DNA from: Histomonas meleagridis
Taxonomy: Eukaryota > Parabasalia > Tritrichomonadida > Dientamoebidae
Length of the DNA: 64,000 bases
Assembly: GCA_020186115.1 (NCBI GenBank)
Contig: WSYJ01000186.1
Coordinates: 62,001-126,000 of the forward strand
Direction: 5' to 3'
Part shown: positions 19,701 to 31,300 of the stretch, one piece after another
How the letters are laid out: every line of letters begins with the position of its first letter
How positions within the stretch are numbered: position 1 is the first letter of the stretch
The notes under the pieces: generated by a model
Database searches by the model: none
Seen by the model: the letters and a program-made list of their open reading frames with translations, nothing else
What the model was told of the DNA's origin: nothing
Position numbers and translations under genes: made by a program

Positions 19701-21483
19701 AAAAATATGTAGAACGACACCAAATGGTTGTCTTTAGATTAGGAAATGGATGTAATAATAAATATAATGCTTCAAAACCTAGTCGCGATGCATATTCTGG
19801 ATTAGTATCAATTAAACTATTTGCAATTGTAAACGCAGCTCGAAATGATAAATATGGAAAATATGTATTAGTAATATATAAATGATAAAGTGCTTTGGTA
19901 CGCCATTCTCGATTAAAGATTGGATGTGATTGATCTGTTAATTTGGGTGCAAATGAATATTGTAATAATGTTAATGGCGAACGCATTTCAATCATTAAAA
20001 ACGCATCAATTAATGCCATGAAGATTTTAGTGTCTTCATTTAACTCATCAGAATTTGAATTTGTAGGAAACTTTCGTTTTGGATTTAATGGACGAATTGC
20101 TGATTGTGGAATATCAGTAGGTATTATTTTTATGAGTTTTTCTAATGTATCAAGATATAATGATGAATCTCCTTTTTCAAATGATTTATGTGCTGAAAAT
20201 TCTAACGAAAAAAAACGTGATTCCCCAAATGAATCTGGACATGGGATATCAGATCGTGAGTTAATATAATGTAAAATGGGTAACGATAGAGCAAAATCTG
20301 GATCATCTGGAATCGTCACTTTTTCACCAGGGTTATTGAAAAAACCGTAAATGTCATCGTAATTCTTTTCAAGTGAAGGAACTTGGTCAAGATGTATCGG
20401 AGGAAGTGAGTTAGTAGTTTCTTCACTGTATGAAATCAATGAACCTGTGTCTGATTCAATTGGATCAGATCTTGAAGAACAATCTTTTAACCAATTAGAA
20501 AAATGAATCCCATAGATTGATTCTTCACCATTTGCTAATAAAAAGGTAAAAGTAGTAGGCGCTTGTGGTAAGACTATACATGGAGGAGAGATTTGTCGCA
20601 TCGATAAATCAAGTGGATTAGTGATACATTGATTAAAATCAATTTGGAAAAGTGGAGCAGCAGCACGTTGTACTTGAATGTCTTCAAGAAAAGAATCACT
20701 AAAATCATCATCTGAGTCAGAATCATCAACAACTTCAGTTAATTTTTCCATAAGTTTGGGATCAACATATGGTGATAACTTACCAATTGCTGATGGCATT
20801 AAAGGGTTTTTAGAAAAAAGACTGGAGAGAAGAGTACATATACGAACAGTAATGTATTTAAGATCAAAATTTGGAAAAAATAAAGATATTGGAATTACTG
20901 ATGAACTTTTTGCAAATTCAAGGGCTGAGTTAAGACAAAAAGCAGCTTCAACTTCGGGTTCTTTGTCAATGGATAAAGCAAAATATAAAAGCGCTAAAAC
21001 TCTTGAATCTGATTCATTTGATATTAAAGATTCAAGATCAATTTCTTTGTCATATATATGTTGTACAATTCTTAGCTGGCAGAGCTGTGTGTCATTTAAT
21101 GATTGAATGTTAAAATGAACAAGAAAATCAGAAAGTGGTTGATAAGAATTTGATTCATAAGTTGAATTAATAGCGGTAACTAGATCCTCTGGGGCTGTGT
21201 TTTCTGGTACAAAGTCTATTTTTCCTTCATATTTTTCTGGAAATTTATAATCATTTAGAAGAGTTGATAAATTCGTTAACTGTGGTGCAACATCAATTAG
21301 GGATGTTACTTTGTTTGTTTTTTTGGCTACGTGTGTGATGGTTGAAAGTCCTGGGTTTGGAATGCTAATTGGCTGTTCATCACCATCACTTGAAAAAATA
21401 TCATCAAAGTCAGAAGTCAGTTCAGGGGCTTCTGCTTTCATTCCAATAATAGGTTGGAGAGCAAATGGTTGCGTGCTTGCCAT
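16705..21483 (-). CDS. Large TPR-like protein with a CHAT/CFAP46-like C-terminal region
   Basis: 1592 residues from ATG. Residues 1-420 are acidic and low in structure (DFDDIFSSDGDE near 25; DDSDSDDDFSDS near 250). From about 480 to 1250 the protein is helical with TPR-like pairs (for example WCRSTYFLLGESLESVGKYYYCALCHDCAL). Near 1355-1390, MYIIDQVLIIISDIYTQFLPFEYFFPNRTVIRF resembles the block LLLxDxxLxxLPxExL that precedes the catalytic part of separase and CHAT domains and also occurs in the ciliary protein CFAP46. No separase-type His-Gly/Cys dyad follows. It is therefore more likely a scaffold, perhaps axonemal, than a protease. The identity is open. Confidence 0.45.
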   Translation of the reverse strand: MASTQPFALQPIIGMKAEAPELTSDFDDIFSSDGDEQPISIPNPGLSTITHVAKKTNKVTSLIDVAPQLTNLSTLLNDYKFPEKYEGKIDFVPENTAPEDLVTAINSTYESNSYQPLSDFLVHFNIQSLNDTQLCQLRIVQHIYDKEIDLESLISNESDSRVLALLYFALSIDKEPEVEAAFCLNSALEFAKSSSVIPISLFFPNFDLKYITVRICTLLSSLFSKNPLMPSAIGKLSPYVDPKLMEKLTEVVDDSDSDDDFSDSFLEDIQVQRAAAPLFQIDFNQCITNPLDLSMRQISPPCIVLPQAPTTFTFLLANGEESIYGIHFSNWLKDCSSRSDPIESDTGSLISYSEETTNSLPPIHLDQVPSLEKNYDDIYGFFNNPGEKVTIPDDPDFALSLPILHYINSRSDIPCPDSFGESRFFSLEFSAHKSFEKGDSSLYLDTLEKLIKIIPTDIPQSAIRPLNPKRKFPTNSNSDELNEDTKIFMALIDAFLMIEMRSPLTLLQYSFAPKLTDQSHPIFNREWRTKALYHLYITNTYFPYLSFRAAFTIANSLIDTNPEYASRLGFEALYLLLHPFPNLKTTIWCRSTYFLLGESLESVGKYYYCALCHDCALPLTIRSRKMTSKAAQIAHKNHDSIRTVFYYLEALKLFTQSDQNDEALYGTQVLAGIYRENVQYLEGIKLINTILNGMKPKTTSINTKQIKNSSGKFKSLKQNTRRQVNTSYPLLDNNNNRKPENINNILTSATLCLFLIKMHQFTSAISILDKIDSTNINDSITRLTTYLRFKTLFIQGKINELFNMITPSDLIRPRNRTNFGKFILLSFDLNVALLKLLTKASIVKQINSTSLFWAEMLCHTAITHTNSLNEIGVSHLLRAQSLLSQIEGTQIYYQLSTLESSIGKFICDEHLLFTKEFIINETLSSISSAKICFDRVGNAPKHLDASLMYCEVLIYHFYKTKVIENIEAIPITISQPHYLTTLNDKNNTNNTENVETLIINNETYINILTTQAQSCENLCKIIMDPIMIIRNEIILGIINLIKGKIDEAKQYLEFIVINLKKYLFLGKTFSLKQISLYEIHKLIFIFDLLILYLISTPKNIMEKYPIIFEWRNELLIIKRHLLLNKTNEPKLKITSSGINPQPSIYELKNDLYPDFIPIIKRSKVIPNNNNINKDFQSQWRVITLYRKIHSNSKQFSLGKLTETKLNELNTNLCVEIEKFITLNSPPSHTVTLQNTIVSMCIFNHIITINECIPKFIKIELIQPLQIQLPYTDKSFDIILKSGLFDPIFLKNITSLIITQPHDHCNFPTFNKNFIEHCLEYSKLFFANINFDHNTPSIPDLSNLDKYNKGKLHNMYIIDQVLIIISDIYTQFLPFEYFFPNRTVIRFIRNESLIPKKCICLRTNIKNEKIDDLQLRKSKELLQITLSGINLCNFPNISETNNYRSLTFPLNLFNPSHDNSKYVKKYPFCKFLSYKSKNDLDVKELQNDLIILSYSDLCDMSETLCYLLERIQKAAFMFIPSCVMKEAFALLKNIFDRHEKRLIFFENKKDHPEYESNMRIFRCPLQFVATIRETLSEELKVPIPIVVQNYSAY

Positions 21484-22417
21484 TGTTTTTGGACTTTCAA
21501 GCCAATAATGGACATGTTATGTAAAAAATTTAAATATTCGTTTTTTTTTTGGAAAAAAATCAAAGAATAAACTCATTTCGTCTTGAAGAAAAATTGTCAT
21601 ATTTATTATTTATATCAAAGAAAAGGTATTCTTTATACCATGGTTAAGTCGAAAAATATTTAACTTCCTTAAGGAAATTATCCTTACTTTAAACAACCAG
21701 AATTAGAAAGTCATTTTAAATCCTATTTTGTTTATAACTAGTACCTTATTCAACAGTTGTGACAAAAAAAAAAAAAATAAATATTTATTTTTAAATCAAC
21801 TTTGTTTAATTTCAAAAAATGATAAAAAAAGTAGACATGCACGCACACATACAATAAAACATAGTAACTTAGTATTTAACATAAAGGAAACAGATTTACT
21901 TCTTTCGATTTTGTATAGTTAAAACAGAAAAAAATGCGATGGCTTTTTTTTTCTTTACTCGATCATCCAAAATCATTAAATGCTTAAATCAGACACAACA
22001 AATTTTTGTATCACTATTATATATGCAAGCAAATACAAATAAAGATCTAATGTGAAAAATGCTTCTTGATAAGTTTTATTAAATATTTTATTAACCAGAG
22101 TCAGCTTGTGAACTGCAATTAATTATATTGTTTTACTGAGTTGTTAACATTTTATTCTTGTCTAAAAAACGAAAACACAAAGTACAACAGAAACTAATCA
22201 TCAGTATGTACGATAGGAAATTCAATAATTATAATATCGTTTTCACCAGAAAAGTAATTATCGTCATTCTGAAAGTTCTGTCCAAAGATTTTAAATGCCA
22301 ATTGAATGAGGTCTGTCCAAAGTATAACCTCCGGTTTTCCTCTTTATCACCAACCACACGTTTAACTTAAACCCCCAACATTGATTCAAATTTTCTGTTA
22401 AAAACCGATGAATTTTG
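21484..22417. other. Intergenic between divergent genes
   Basis: About 0.9 kb. AT-rich with a T9 run and an A13 run. The phrase TCTGTCCAAAG occurs twice (near 22279 and 22312), 33 bases apart, upstream of the Myb gene. No open frame is convincing. Confidence 0.4.
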
Positions 22418-22431
22418 TCATTTTCCTTTTG
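22418..22431 (+). promoter_or_regulatory. Initiator TCATTT followed by CCTTTTG upstream of Myb gene
   Basis: TCATTT (22418-22423) fits the initiator, and CCTTTTG (22425-22431) equals the M5 core-promoter motif described for Trichomonas vaginalis. They stand about 50-60 bases before the ATG at 22479, further than usual. Confidence 0.4.
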
Positions 22432-22478
22432 AGTTGCATTTATCAGTGTTCGCTGTTCCTAATTCTACAAATGATGTC

Positions 22479-22955
22479 ATGACATCTGATACTGGCAAGA
22501 AGAGCCATCGCAAAGCTTTCACCCCATCTGAAGACTTCCTTTTAACAAGACTTGTTAACCTTCATGGTGATAAAAATTGGGAGTTAATCGCAATGTTCAT
22601 GAATGGGAGAAATGCACGTTCGTGCCGTGAAAGATGGCGTTCGTTCTTAAGTCCTAATCTTGTGAATGGTCCATGGTCACATGAAGAAGATCAACTTCTG
22701 GAAAAATTGGTTAAGGAATATGGACAAAAGTGGAAGCGTATATCACAAGAGTTTAAGGGCAGAAGTGAATGTAACCTTAAAAATCGGTGGATGCGGCATT
22801 TACGCCAAATGGTTCAAGAACCTACTGAAACTACAGAACCTACCAACAAAGAACCTGCACCTAATGTTACTGATGCTGAATCCTTCCCTGACTTTCCAGA
22901 TGCTGAAACAAACATTTTTGATGACTTCATTACAAATGATTTTGAGTTTTGGTAA
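22479..22955 (+). CDS. R2R3 Myb-domain DNA-binding protein
   Basis: 158 residues from the ATG at 22479; the longer frame begins at a TTG. Two Myb repeats are clear: residues 11-57 with Trp34 and Trp53 and an aromatic (Phe14) replacing the first tryptophan, and residues 62-108 with Trp66, Trp85 and Trp104. GRNARSCRERWRSFL and GRSECNLKNRWMRHLR are the recognition helices. The tail (115-158) is acidic and proline/threonine-rich, like an activation domain. Trichomonads carry hundreds of such small two-repeat Myb factors, several of which bind core or iron-response promoter elements. The next gene begins 42 bases after the stop on the same strand. Confidence 0.9.
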   Translation: MTSDTGKKSHRKAFTPSEDFLLTRLVNLHGDKNWELIAMFMNGRNARSCRERWRSFLSPNLVNGPWSHEEDQLLEKLVKEYGQKWKRISQEFKGRSECNLKNRWMRHLRQMVQEPTETTEPTNKEPAPNVTDAESFPDFPDAETNIFDDFITNDFEFW

Positions 22956-22997
22956 ACAATTAATTTCTTAACTTTACATTTCAGCCGTTTATTTCAG

Positions 22998-23420
22998 ATG
23001 AGCCAACAAATTAAAGAAAAATTCGAGAAACTTTCAGCAGAAGTCATCGATTGTCAAACAGAGTTAAACAGAGGAATTGTTAACTTGGAGAGATTGGCTT
23101 ATCAAGCAGTTGAAAAAGGAAATAAAATTTTACAAAATGCAAATAATACATTAAATAAAATTGATGATTTTATCACAGAAAGTCTTAATACAACCCCACT
23201 AGAGAATGATGTAAACGAATTAATAATGCAATGCATTGTTTCTTTTAGGCCAAGAATTGAAAACTCGATTAATCAACTACAAAACTTAATAAATGATCCC
23301 CCACAAAAGCCAACCATAGGAATAAATGTTAAAAAATACTTAGGTTATGAAGAAGAAGAGGAAATTGCCGAAAAAACACATAATGAAATTGTCAAAAAAG
23401 ACAATGATACAGTTAAATAA
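22998..23420 (+). CDS. Small coiled-coil protein
   Basis: 140 residues from ATG. Residues 1-105 are a helical heptad pattern (IKEKFEKLSAEVIDCQTELN, then LERLAYQAVEKGNKIL). The end is acidic with a run of glutamates (EEEEE, about 117-121). No family recognised. It closely follows the Myb gene and converges on the GBP-like gene, with 72 bases between their stops. Confidence 0.6.
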   Translation: MSQQIKEKFEKLSAEVIDCQTELNRGIVNLERLAYQAVEKGNKILQNANNTLNKIDDFITESLNTTPLENDVNELIMQCIVSFRPRIENSINQLQNLINDPPQKPTIGINVKKYLGYEEEEEIAEKTHNEIVKKDNDTVK

Positions 23421-23492
23421 AAAATTAAATCGTTGTTTTAATCCAGAGCTTAGTGATAAATATTTTTTACTATAGATATTAAAATATCAATG

Positions 23493-24827
23493 TTAAATAT
23501 CCCTATATTGATAATTTTTATATTCATGCACCACGCACAGATTTGCTTTTGCCAAGAATTTTTCCATGTAGTCATGCACCTTTTCATCCACGGTTCTGCA
23601 TACTTTCATTTGTTTGTAGATTCCATTTATTATCGCTACACAATCTGCTTCAGATACCTCCGTCACATCATCCGGATAAATTTCTTTCAATATTTCAAAT
23701 TTTCTTTTCTCCACAAACGCGTCAATCTTTCTTTTGATGTATTTGAACTGCGCTTTCCTTATTTTCCTTAATATATCGGAAAACTCAGTGCACTTGGCTG
23801 TGATTTCTTTGGAAATTCTCAGCTTGAATTCATTGTAGATTTCCATTTTTTTGATTGCGTTGGGAAGAGTTAAGTTAATTTGTGAAATAAGATCATTACG
23901 AATACGATCGAAAGATATTAATGGATCACTGATAACTTCTTTTTCGAGGAATTCGATTTCTAAATTTTCATGAATTTGTTGGAGATAACAAATTTTATCT
24001 TTGATGATTCCATCCACAAATTTGGATGACATGCTCACAAGTAAATTTTTGTTTTGCGCATTATGCAAATTCAGAATTGTTCCAATTTTTGTGGTTCTGA
24101 TTTCGCCATATATTTGGTCGACTTTTTTCGCATCTTGAAGTGGAGCTTTGCTTACTTCTTCAACAATGCTAGCCAATAAGTCGCCAAAACTGTACCGGAA
24201 TTTTTCGGATTGATTGTAAAAGATTAGATTTGAAAAATTGCAATCTTCAAAAAGAAAGTTTTTGGATGTCTTCAACCCAAAGTTAGTGCTTAGCTGATTC
24301 ATTTCTTTCCTTATAGATTCATTGTTTATTTCATCTGCGATAAGATATTTTGAAATTATATTTGTTTGGTTGCCAAGTTTATAATCTTTGAAATATTGAA
24401 AATTATCAGCAATTTCAAGAATTGCTTTGGTGGCACAGATTTCTTCTTGTGTCATACTTGAATTTGCAAATGTGATAATAACTTTGGAAAGAATTATAGA
24501 TGGAACTACTTCAGAGAGTGCTGCTAGATTATTGGTAGTAAAATCTTTAACAGTCTTTGTATCAACAAAAAAAATTTGTATATCATCTTCTAATGGATCC
24601 ATAGATAACTCACTCCTGTATGAGTTACAAGAAAAAGGACCATAAATAAAGGTTCCTTCTGTTTCAGGTTTAATTTGTAAATCTCTATAAGCCAAATTAG
24701 CCAGAAAATTTAATGATATTGACTTCCCTGAATTAGATGGGCCCAGCAAAGTAACAAAAGCAAATTTCTTACCACTCGCTTTTATGATTGCATCATTGAA
24801 GTTGTTGCATTTTAAGCGTGTTTCCAT
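23493..24827 (-). CDS. GBP/atlastin-like GTPase, diverged
   Basis: 444 residues from ATG at 24827; an in-frame ATG 45 bases upstream (24872) would add 15 hydrophobic residues. An initiator TCATTT (24836-24841) lies between the two and favours the shorter form. Residues 22-36 end in the P-loop GPSNSGKS, as in guanylate-binding proteins and RHD3/atlastin relatives. IFFVDTKTVKDF takes the place of the G3 motif DxEG, with the glutamate and glycine lost, and no GBP-type RD motif is clear. From about 270 on the protein is all helix, as in the GBP middle and effector domains. No transmembrane hairpin is visible, so atlastin-type ER fusion is unlikely. Confidence 0.7.
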   Translation of the reverse strand: METRLKCNNFNDAIIKASGKKFAFVTLLGPSNSGKSISLNFLANLAYRDLQIKPETEGTFIYGPFSCNSYRSELSMDPLEDDIQIFFVDTKTVKDFTTNNLAALSEVVPSIILSKVIITFANSSMTQEEICATKAILEIADNFQYFKDYKLGNQTNIISKYLIADEINNESIRKEMNQLSTNFGLKTSKNFLFEDCNFSNLIFYNQSEKFRYSFGDLLASIVEEVSKAPLQDAKKVDQIYGEIRTTKIGTILNLHNAQNKNLLVSMSSKFVDGIIKDKICYLQQIHENLEIEFLEKEVISDPLISFDRIRNDLISQINLTLPNAIKKMEIYNEFKLRISKEITAKCTEFSDILRKIRKAQFKYIKRKIDAFVEKRKFEILKEIYPDDVTEVSEADCVAIINGIYKQMKVCRTVDEKVHDYMEKFLAKANLCVVHEYKNYQYRDI

Positions 24828-24835
24828 TGGAACAA

Positions 24836-24841
24836 AAATGA
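24836..24841 (-). promoter_or_regulatory. Initiator TCATTT before the GBP-like gene
   Basis: Minus-strand TCATTT stands eight bases before the ATG at 24827 and downstream of the alternative ATG at 24872. Confidence 0.45.
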
Positions 24842-24872
24842 TATGCAAAACGATCAATTTCCATTCAATCAT

Positions 24873-25333
24873 CTTTCAAAAAGTTTACACAACAAACAAT
24901 TTTTGCCATTCGATTGAGAATTCTTAATAAGTGTATAAAATTAACGGCCTACTTCATTTTTTTGTATGATTTATGCAATTATTTTAATAATTTATTTCAG
25001 TTAATTAAAAAGAGAAAATCCGATATTATAATATCATATCAATTTTTATTTGATTAGCTATCCATTCAAGAATAATATATTTTTCCTTTCCACCCAAAAT
25101 GTCAAGAAGATGTATGTTAAAATTGATCCGGAATGACATTTTTTCTTTCAGCATTAGTATAAATTTCACCAATGTAGGTATCTTAATATAAAGCGGGAAT
25201 TGACATGTGCTTCGAACCAGTGAACAGAGTAGCTGTTTCGGCGCTTTTTGATCGCATGATGGGTTGTAAGTATGTCTGTTCTATCACAAAACGAGAACTC
25301 AAAAACATTAAGAATAAAAAATTAAATACATAT
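24873..25333. other. Intergenic, a small GC-richer patch
   Basis: Between a minus-strand promoter and the 3' end of the dynein gene. Bases 25190-25290 are less AT-rich and contain GAACAGAGTAGCTGTTTCGG, which can fold on itself. No RNA family was recognised. Confidence 0.35.
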
Positions 25334-28300
25334 TTAGTTATTATCAATATACACAGTATCAGGCAAGACGCAGAACATTGATGTACCGTTCGTTAAAAGT
25401 TCCTTAACAGGTACATCTGTTAGCATAGGTATATAGCAAATGAAATTATCAATTTCTCCATCAATTCTTTTTTGATTACGATCCAAAACAAATTCGCGTG
25501 AATCCAAAGTATTAAACAATTGACACATAAACATTTTTTCTGTTTTATTTCTTTTCTGGACAACATTACATACGATTTCAGGCATTTTTACGAACAATTT
25601 CTTATCATTATTAAATGTCAAATGATTTTTATCTTTATCAAAATCGCAATTCATTAAATATATACCATCCAAAGCAAGCGAATCCTCATTTTCTTTTCTA
25701 AAACTAAATTCATATGTTAAAGAATCGATTTTTAATTCTTTTTCAAATGCTTTTTGATATAAGAAAATGTTTAAAAATGTTTTTAATTTCGATATAAATT
25801 TCACATTAATTTTCGATGGAATTTTTTGTGATGAATTTATTTGATCCAAAAAATATTTCTTTTGATTAATGAAGTCCATAAATTTTGTTAAAGAATTTGA
25901 TTCCGAATAAAACATTAAATTTTTCCATTTCTTTGGAATTATATTTAACTTTAAATTTTTTGTGATTTTTTCATTTGGATTTAATATATTTAAACGAATT
26001 ATTTCAAGTGAATTATTAAAATTATTAATTTCATTTATAAAGTAAACCCAAATTGGCTCATTTTCGTTTTTAATACTTAAGTTAATGTTCGAAGGAATTA
26101 ATTCATTTAAATCTATCAAATTAGTTTCTTCATTTTTTAGTATTTTTAGATCGAAAAATGGTTTACAAATCCATTTCGACATATTTATTTTATGTATTAA
26201 ATCAGACGTATTTAAGTTTAACATTAAAACATCACATGATGAAAAGACAGACAAATTCTCAATGTTATTAATAATATTAACGAAAGAAGAATCAGATGAA
26301 ATTAAAGTTTTCGTTATATCATAAAAAACATAATCATTTTCGATGTTTGAAGAAGAAAAAACTGAATATACAAAAGAACGAATTCTTCTTCTATCGAATG
26401 AATCAATACAACAAACTCCGAAATCGTTTTGTATTATATTTCGTATATTTCTTAATGGGAACTCATTATTATCATCATATTTATCAAAAATTTGTTTTAT
26501 GTTATCAAATGATTTTATTATATTTAATTCATTTATTTGTTGTCTTTCATATAGCCCAAGTGGTGACATAAATTCACTGAAGTTAATCATTGAATATAAT
26601 GTTAATAAAATACATAAAATCTTTTTCATTAATTTCGTGTTTATATTATTTTGTATAAATGTTGAAAAATGTTTATAAAATTGTATAATTTGATTTCGTA
26701 TTGAGACAGAAAAATTATCATAAAAAATAACATTTGAATCTTGAAGGATATTTAATGGAAAACTTTTTAATGTTTTCGTAATGAAAACAATTCGACTATT
26801 TATAGATATTTCATTACTTATTTGTAAGTAATTATAAATATCATAAATAAACGATGAGATTTGTGTACTTAAATTATTGTTATCAATTTGGATACAAATT
26901 ATTATATCATTTGATATTAATGATATTATTTTTTCATATAAAAAATTCAGTTTTTCTTCATTTTCATATAATGAAATGATTTCAAATGATTTGATTCGAT
27001 TTTTATTAACGAAATGATATTCTATTAAAGATGTTATTTCATATGATTTAGTTAAAATTATTGTTGGAATTTGAGAATTCGTAGAAACGAATGAATCGAT
27101 TTGAAGTATTGGATATAATTTACTGAAATTATTTCCAAAATATTTTTTAATGTAATTTATTATATTTTGATATATGTTTTCTAAATTTGATGTTGTTAAT
27201 GTTTCGATTATATTTCCATTTAATGTTTTATCTATTTGAGTTTTAAATATAATTTGTTCTTGAATATGTTTTATTATATTTATTAAATCATTTTTCGTAT
27301 GTTTTTCATAATGAAATGCAACTAAAAATAAGAAAACAAATGAAGAATTAAATGATAATGTTGGAAATACATTTTTAATTAATGTAAATGTTAAATCATT
27401 TTGAAACGAAAAACGATTTTCTTTATCTAATGATATCTTAGATTTTGATATATATTGTAAGAATTTTGGCAATGGAATGAAACTATAGTTAAAATATTCC
27501 AAAACAATTTCCCAAATGTTTTTACATACTTTTATTTGATTTTGAAGAATATTTTTAATTTCATTTCGTTCTTGTTCAATTGAATCAATATCAAATTTAA
27601 GTAAATTTTGTATAATTGAATATGTGTTGTTAATTGATTTGAAATAATCATTTTCAAATAAGAAATCGAAATTTTTTTTTATTTGTTTTTGTTCTAATAT
27701 TTTGTTGAGTTGATCAATTAATTTTAATTTAGCTTTCATTATATTATATTCATTTTCAATGATGTTTAACTTTTTACTTTTTATGATTATGTTTTCATTA
27801 TAATATTTTTTAATTAAAATGTTTAAAATTTGTTCATTAGAATATGATTTAATAGAATCAAATAAATTAATTACATTAACATTATCTAATAAATTTTTAG
27901 GTAATTGATTAATATCATTAATCGAAGTAAATAAAATTAATTTAAATTTTGGTGAAATTGTAATGTTTTCATGTTCAATTTCGATATTTTTTTGTGAGTT
28001 TAAAAATGATTTCAAAATTGGATGATAATAATTTATATCATTTACTAAAATAGTTTTTCCTTTTATCATTGAATTTACTAAATCATTAGTAAATTCACTT
28101 GATAACAACGAAGTTTTAATAAATTTTTCATTAATGTTACTAAAAAGTTCAAAAACAATTCCATTTTTATCAATTATTAATGGAGTTCGAATCGAATTTA
28201 ACATATAAAAGTAATCAAATGTTAATTCATTAAAATATAATTCTTCGTTTTTTTCTGCTTTTTTAGATAAAATCTCTTTAAATATTATATCATAATAATT

Positions 28301-31300
28301 TTCTTGTGAAAACTGTATCGAATTTTGATTAAACATTTCGATTATATTACTCATGAAGTTTTTCTTTTGTTCTTTTTTCATAAAACCACAAAAATATAAA
28401 TATATAAATGTAATTAATGAATTTCCAATGATATTTTGATGATCATTTTGTATTTCACTAATTTGATTTTGTAAATATTTATATATTTTATTTGTATCTT
28501 CTGAAAATTGTTTAAATTTTTCGAATTTATTATTCGTTTGTTCAAACTCATTAAAGAATTTTTCTTTTTCATTATCATCTTTATATAATTCCATTAAGTC
28601 ATCAATTTCTTTCATTTCGATTTCTATTTTTTGTATTTCATTTTGAGTTTCATTTATATAATCATTAAATTCATTTTCTTTTACATTTAATTCGTTTTCT
28701 AAAGTTTCGATATCATTTCTTAATAATCCATATTTATAAATTGTAAATATATAATCATAAATATTACCTAAAACTGGTGAAATTTCTTCAATATTTTTTC
28801 TATTCATTTCTTCTTTATTAAAATAATTTTTCAATTCATTTATAACTTCATTTTGTATTAAATGTTCATTATCATTATTATTCGTTAACATTGTTATTAA
28901 ATTCGGATCTTTTAATATATCATAATCAATTGGTTTGTTTAAAAATATGCATAAAACTTCAATAAATTTATTAAATATTTGTGAATTATCATGTTTTATG
29001 TTATTTAAATCTTCTTCTTTTATTTGTTTTACTTCTTCAAGATAGTTTTCATATTGTGATTTAAGATATTCGATATTTTCATTATATATTTGTACTAATT
29101 TTTTATCTTTATTAATTTCATTACTTTTAACATCAATGTTTGTGTTAATTTGATTTAATTTTTCGATGAGTTTTACTTTGTATTCAGGTTTAAGCATTTC
29201 AATTTTTGGTTTCATTTGTAATATATTTTGTTCGATTTGTTCTTTATTAGAATTAACTTCATCGAAAAATTTAATTGAGTTTTCTATTGTTAATTTCATT
29301 GATTCTTCTTTTTGAATATGTTTTTGTATATTTATATTAACAGAATCAACAAAATCATAAATAGAATTAATTGAAAAAATTGTATTTTCTTCAAATGCTT
29401 TTTGTATTATTGCATTAAATATATTCGAATTTAATATTTTATTTAAAAGATTTTCAATATTTTGCTGATAAAAATCTTCAAATAGAATTGTATAAACATT
29501 ATTAATATTTGGTACTTTAAATTTATTATTATCAATATTAATTAATAAATGAATTTTCATTTCGAGTTTATCAAGTAAATAGTTATAACCAAATAAATTT
29601 TGATTATCATTTTTATATATTTCTTTGATTTCATCTGGTAAAAACATTGAATAATCTTTAGTTTTTAATATGAATATTATTAATTCAATGTCTTCAATTG
29701 TGTCAATATAAATTAAAATTTTCTTATTAGAGTTAAATGTGTTTGTAATAATTTCTTTCATTTTTTCCTTAAAGTTATTTGTTATATGATAAAAATCATA
29801 ATTTAAACATTTAGATACAAATTTGGATATTAATAATCGTTCACAATTATTATTACCAATTAAAAACGCATTTGAATTTGGATATGAAACTGCTCTTTGT
29901 ATTAATAAAAATTGTTTAATTGATGAATATGTTACATGAAAATATGTTTTAATCTTTTCGGATATTTCGTCATATGAACTTTCGATTAATTTTATTGTCA
30001 TATTTTCATTTGTATAATCAATTTGATGATATAAAAATTTTGTTTTATCATTTAAATATTGCGAAAACATTTTATGATAATTTTCATCATTAAATGCATT
30101 ATAAAAAGATTTTCGAATTATTTCTTTTTCTTCTTGATTCGCTTTATGATAAAAGAAAAATTCTATTTCCGATATCAAAGATTTTATCAAATTTTCTTTT
30201 TGTTCTTTAGTTTCATATGTTTTATTTTCATCAAATATTAATATTTGAAGAATTTGATCATAACTAAATTCATTAATATTTAAATTCGATAAAAATATAT
30301 AAATTTGTTGAATAAATTCTTTTGAGACATTAAAATATTCCGAATAATTATTGAGTAAATGCATTTGCGTAAATTTTAATGGACAATTTAAATGAATTGG
30401 AACAAACAAATTGATTAATCGTTGTGGATATTTAAATAATGATTTCCCTGTAATCATTATTACAAAGTTTTTAAGCTTTACATATTTTAGATGTTTTGAA
30501 TCTTTTTCATTGTAAATCGGAATTTTCGAGTCTGATGTTAACATCCTTATGAATTCAATAGCATACAAATTTGAAGGTGTAACGTTATCAAAAATTAGAA
30601 TATGTATTGAATTTTGTGACGAAACATAATACGGTTTTTTTGAATTTGTTGAATTGAATTTTATATGTTTTAAAATTGATTTTGGAGTGGAATATTGATT
30701 AATTGGAACAATTATTGGTATATATTTAGGAAACATTGTGAAAAAGCATTGTAAAAATTTTGTTTTTCCTGAAAATGATTTCCCTGTTAAAATCACATTT
30801 TTATGATCATTCAAAATTAGATTTAATTGTTGAAATAAAGGAAGATATTGTGCAGTATAAAAAGTTATATCAGAAACAAGTTTAAACGAATCACATCTAT
30901 TAATGTTTTTAATGATAGGATCACTTTTTAATATCGAAAAATCATAAGGAACAAATTGAAACTTCTCATTTAAAGTTAAACTTAATAAAGTCGGACGCTG
31001 AAAAACATCCCAAAAATGCTCATTCACATTAAAATTATTCCAATCTGATGGTATATCAAGTTCAAAATATTTTTGTAACCAAACACAAAAGTCCTCAATA
31101 TATTTATCTTTAAATAAAGAAGAATAAATTGCAACTAACGCTAACGAAAATACTTTTTTCAAATCATTTATATCATTTACAGAATATTTGCTTAAATACA
31201 TTAATGAATATTCTAGTGATTTTGAAGCAAAATATTCCAAAAGTTTTTGTTTTTGTTTAAAATTATTGTTCTGTTTTATGTATTCATTAATTTTATCATA

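Noticed and set aside
16705-21483. Active separase
   Set aside because: The His-Gly and Cys motifs of the protease domain are not seen after the LPxE-like block.
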